Source: Duganella sp. Root336D2
GTDB taxonomy: Bacteria; Pseudomonadota; Gammaproteobacteria; Burkholderiales; Burkholderiaceae_D
Direction of reading: 5' to 3'
DNA: 64,000 bases
Assembly: GCF_001425005.1 (NCBI RefSeq)
Contig: NZ_LMDB01000035.1
Location: forward strand, 13,005 to 77,004
Shown: in pieces, positions 61,071 through 64,000 of the stretch
How positions within the stretch are numbered: position 1 is the first letter of the stretch
Layout: each line of letters starts with the position of its first letter
Notes under the pieces: generated by a model
Database searches by the model: none
Told to the model about the DNA's origin: nothing
What the model saw: the letters and a program-made list of their open reading frames with translations, nothing else
Program-made: the position numbers and the translations under genes

Positions 61071-63992
61071 TCAGAACCTGTATTCCACCGAGAAGCGATA
61101 CACACGCCCCAGCATATCAGCCATCGACGTCACATAGCCGCCGCTGTAGGTGCTGTTGGAAGTCAGTGGCGGCCATTCCCCGGTCAGGTTGTTGACGCCG
61201 AAACTGATGGTCGTGTTCTTGATGCCGGTGTAGTTCACGTTCAGGTTGTATTGCTTGTAGGCCTCCACTTCGGTCAGGGTCGAACCGGCGCGCGGGGTGA
61301 CGTCGGTCACGCTGGAGTTGTAGCGCTGCGACAGCGTGCTGGCCCAGGCGCCGTTGGTGTAGGTAACCGAAGCGGTATGCTTCCAGCGCGGGTTGATCTG
61401 CGGCAGGCCGGCCAGGCCGGAGTTCGGCCCCGAACCGCCGAAGCGGCCATCGTTGGTGATGATGCCCACGTTGCTCAGCCAAACGCCGTTTTTCTCTGAC
61501 TGGAACTCATATTTGTCCATATAAGTGCCGTCCAGTTTCGCATCGAAGGTGCCGAAGCTGGTTTTCGGGAAGCGGTAGCTGGCCGACAGGTCGAGGCCGC
61601 GGATGCGGGTCTGGCCGCGGTTGGCCTGGCTCGCCACGATATGGTCGATGGTGCCGTCCGCATTGCGCACGAAGTTCACGTCGTACTTGGCTGGATTCTG
61701 CTGGATCTCGGCGATGGTAACCGCGCCCAGCACGTCGCGCAGCTTCAGGCCCCAGTAGTCGACGGTGATCGACAGGTCTTTCACCGGTTCCAGCGCGAAG
61801 CCGAAGGAGAAGCCGCGCGACTTTTCCGGTTTCAGGAAGTCATTGTTGGGCGACTTGGTCCAGTAGTTGGTGGCGACGTTACACACCTGGTCATAGGTGT
61901 AGCCGGATTTTGGCGTGCCGGTACCGGCCACCAGCGGCTGCGTGCTCGGGCACAGGACCGGATCGTCCATGACCTGGTTGCGCACTTCCGGCGTCGGGTT
62001 CTGGATGTCGATGATCGACGGCGCGCGGAAGCCGGTATTCACGTTACCGCGCAGGACCAGTTGCTGGAACGGCTGCCAGCGTGCAGCCAGCTTGGGATTG
62101 ACGGTGGTCTGTTTCAGGTCGTAGTAGCGGTCGGCGCGTACCGCTGCATTCAGCAGGAACTTATCGGTGATCGGCGCTTCCGCTTCCATCAGCAGCGAAG
62201 CGATGGTGCGGTGAATCTTCTTGGCCACGCCTTGCGGCGTTTCGCCCACCAGGTCGGACTGCACGACGTTGCCGGCGGCGTCGATGTGGTAGCTGCCGTC
62301 GGCCTTCTTCAGGACATAGTCGAGCGGCGCATTGAAGGTCTGCGCGCCGTCGCGCCGCAACTCACCGGAGACCGCCAGGGTCAGCGCACCGCCCGGCAGG
62401 TCCCACAGGCCCTTGGACAGCGTCACGTCCACGCTCTGGTTGTAGGCTTTGTTCAGGCGGTAGGTGTAGTCTTTCGCCTCGATGCTGTCCAGGTAAGCCT
62501 GGCCGGCCGCGTCCTGCAGGCCGAAGGGATTCAGGGTGCCATTGTTGAAGCCTTCCTGCGCCTTGGTGTAAAGGATATAGCCGGCGCCGGCACGGGTATC
62601 GCGCTTCGATTCGCCGTAATTCAGGCCGGCGCGGTAGTCCCAGCCCAGCACTTCGCCTTCTGCGCTCAGCACGATGCGATCGTTGGACTGTTTGTCGTTG
62701 CGGTATGCGGGGCCAAGTTCGGCAGGCCCCCACTGGAAGTAGATGGTGCGGTTGTTCATGTTCAGGTCGCTGACCGTACCAGGCGTCTTGGCCGGGTCGA
62801 TGAACATGGTCGGCGTGTTGGCGCCGGTATTGCTGCCTACCACCTGCACGGCCGGGGTGATCCCTTTGCCTGGATAGTATTTGCTGGTCGACGGCAGCGA
62901 ATAGGTAGTGAACGGCTGGGTGGTGCCCGGCACCTGCATGCCGCGGTACTTCTGCACCGTGAATTCGGAGTGCAGCACATCCAGGTCAAGCTTGTGGCCG
63001 CCAGACAGGTTCAGGCTCGCGCGGCCGCTGACGTTGATGATTTCGCTGCCGTCGGTCACGGCATTCCAGAACAGCGGATTGCGCGCGCAGCCCGGCGCGT
63101 AGACCGGCGTTGCCGCAGTACTGTTGTTGCCCAGGGTCGGGGTAGCGTATGGCGCCACGCAGCCGCTGGCGAAAGTCGGGTTGTAGTTGGAGTTGGCGTT
63201 GCGCGCAAAGCCAAAATTGGCAAATGGCGTCGGGTTGCGCGCATCGGGCGTGATGCCCAGGCCCAGCGTGCGCAGGATGGCCGGATCATGCTGCTCCGGA
63301 CGGTCACCCTGGAACAGTGCATCCTTCTTCTGGTAGTCGATCGCCAGGTAGGCATTCCAGCCGTCGCGCGACAGGTTGCCGGTGCCCAGGATGGCGCCGA
63401 CGCTCTTCGAATCAGCACCGCCCTTTTGCGTCGGCGCGTACTCAGCCTTGATCGTCGCGCCTTCGAAACCGCGCTTGGTCAGGAAGTTCTGCACGCCGCC
63501 GATGGCATCGGCGCCGTAGATCGAAGCGGCGCCGCCGTTCAGGGTCTCCACGCGGTCCAGCGCCATGCGCGGCATCACGTTCACGGAGACATACTGGTCC
63601 TGCAGCGGCTCGTTGGCCAGGCGGCGGCCGTTCAACAGCGTCAGGGTGCGCATCGGACCCAGGCCGCGCAGGTTGATGACCGGGCCGGCCGCGCCGCTAT
63701 TGGTACCCAGCGACAGCGATTGCGGCATTTCCAGCACCAGGTCTTTCAGCTCGGTGTTGCCGCGCGCCAGGAGCTCGCCGGACTTGATGGTGACCAGCGG
63801 GGTGGCGCCCTCATTGGCGACGCGGCGGATCAGGGAGCCGGTCACCACCACCGACGCCATCTGCCCTTCGGCGGGCGCGGCGGCCGGGGCGGCGGCCTGG
63901 GCGGCTGCCTGGTTTGCCATCTGCAGGACGGCCGCTGCCACAGCTGCCGCCAGCACGGCGCGTTTGGCCTGTGGACCTGGAACGTAATTCAT
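61071..63992 (-). CDS. TonB-dependent receptor (973 residues), pectin/oligosaccharide uptake operon
   Basis: Signal region AVLAAAVAAAVLQMANQAAAQ, an Ala/Pro linker, plug domain (VVVTGSLIRRVANEGATPLVTIKSGELLARG, NLRGLGPMRTLTLLNGRRLAN, VETLNGGAASIYGADAIGGV) and a large barrel ending RVYRFSVEYRF. The size and the plug type match Xanthomonas/Caulobacter-style carbohydrate receptors. It is the first gene of an operon with a pectinesterase and a DUF5060 glycosidase, so uptake of pectic oligosaccharides is likely. The start is 8 bases from the window edge; the promoter lies outside. Confidence 0.93.
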   Translation of the reverse strand: MNYVPGPQAKRAVLAAAVAAAVLQMANQAAAQAAAPAAAPAEGQMASVVVTGSLIRRVANEGATPLVTIKSGELLARGNTELKDLVLEMPQSLSLGTNSGAAGPVINLRGLGPMRTLTLLNGRRLANEPLQDQYVSVNVMPRMALDRVETLNGGAASIYGADAIGGVQNFLTKRGFEGATIKAEYAPTQKGGADSKSVGAILGTGNLSRDGWNAYLAIDYQKKDALFQGDRPEQHDPAILRTLGLGITPDARNPTPFANFGFARNANSNYNPTFASGCVAPYATPTLGNNSTAATPVYAPGCARNPLFWNAVTDGSEIINVSGRASLNLSGGHKLDLDVLHSEFTVQKYRGMQVPGTTQPFTTYSLPSTSKYYPGKGITPAVQVVGSNTGANTPTMFIDPAKTPGTVSDLNMNNRTIYFQWGPAELGPAYRNDKQSNDRIVLSAEGEVLGWDYRAGLNYGESKRDTRAGAGYILYTKAQEGFNNGTLNPFGLQDAAGQAYLDSIEAKDYTYRLNKAYNQSVDVTLSKGLWDLPGGALTLAVSGELRRDGAQTFNAPLDYVLKKADGSYHIDAAGNVVQSDLVGETPQGVAKKIHRTIASLLMEAEAPITDKFLLNAAVRADRYYDLKQTTVNPKLAARWQPFQQLVLRGNVNTGFRAPSIIDIQNPTPEVRNQVMDDPVLCPSTQPLVAGTGTPKSGYTYDQVCNVATNYWTKSPNNDFLKPEKSRGFSFGFALEPVKDLSITVDYWGLKLRDVLGAVTIAEIQQNPAKYDVNFVRNADGTIDHIVASQANRGQTRIRGLDLSASYRFPKTSFGTFDAKLDGTYMDKYEFQSEKNGVWLSNVGIITNDGRFGGSGPNSGLAGLPQINPRWKHTASVTYTNGAWASTLSQRYNSSVTDVTPRAGSTLTEVEAYKQYNLNVNYTGIKNTTISFGVNNLTGEWPPLTSNSTYSGGYVTSMADMLGRVYRFSVEYRF

Positions 63993-64000
63993 GAGTCTCC

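Overview
The window comes from a high-GC betaproteobacterium. The gene mix (a 565-residue LeuA, Massilia-type chemoreceptors and c-di-GMP proteins, OlsB, a histone-H1-like protein, selenoneine and ergothioneine genes, several TonB receptors) points to Oxalobacteraceae, near Massilia/Duganella. This assignment is an inference from content; no rRNA gene is present. The window has no rRNA or tRNA genes, no CRISPR array and no prophage. The only mobile-element traces are a decayed TnpB gene and two long perfect palindromes.

1-21.3 kb, selenium and thiol/selenol antioxidant region. A cut DUF885 protein and an S9 peptidase come first, followed by a complete selenoneine set: senA (minus strand) divergent from senB-senC. 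Further on, egtD-egtB (ergothioneine; EgtD also makes hercynine, the substrate SenA needs) diverges from a five-gene ABC importer operon whose binding protein resembles putative selenate-binding proteins. Interspersed are a PilZ protein, an Lrp regulator, leuA with a newly recognised leucine leader peptide, a chemoreceptor, and a Cache-HAMP/small-protein pair behind a long leader RNA with two mutually exclusive folds. The 3' end of egtB has been replaced by a palindromic repeat.

21.3-38.4 kb, mostly housekeeping and signalling. This stretch holds a small HTH protein, a TetR/DUF1348 pair with twin operators, OlsB, a TnpB relic, an H1-like protein, Ppx, a GGDEF protein lacking both metal ligands, a CHASE-PAS-GGDEF-EAL protein, a thioesterase, a CheB-CheR fusion and an M16 peptidase pair.

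38.4-49.5 kb, the most interesting part. A tightly packed eleven-gene minus-strand operon starts with an unannotated 45-residue peptide ending in a Ser/Thr/Cys-rich core (SCCTCSCSCCC). It is followed by an E1-like partner, a YcaO cyclodehydratase, a SagB-type azoline dehydrogenase, a protein fusing an HExxH peptidase-like domain to an ABC ATPase, an ABC-2 permease, a DUF2141 protein, a LolD/MacB-like transporter, a LolA-like carrier and an outer-membrane beta-barrel-like protein. I read this as a linear azol(in)e peptide (streptolysin-S-like TOMM) cluster with its own envelope-crossing export or immunity route.

49.6-64 kb. This part has a LCM-type methyltransferase, several very small genes, a TonB receptor-YfiR-hybrid kinase operon, an SMP-30-like protein, and a pectin-utilisation operon (TonB receptor, pectinesterase, DUF5060/DUF4038 glycosidase).
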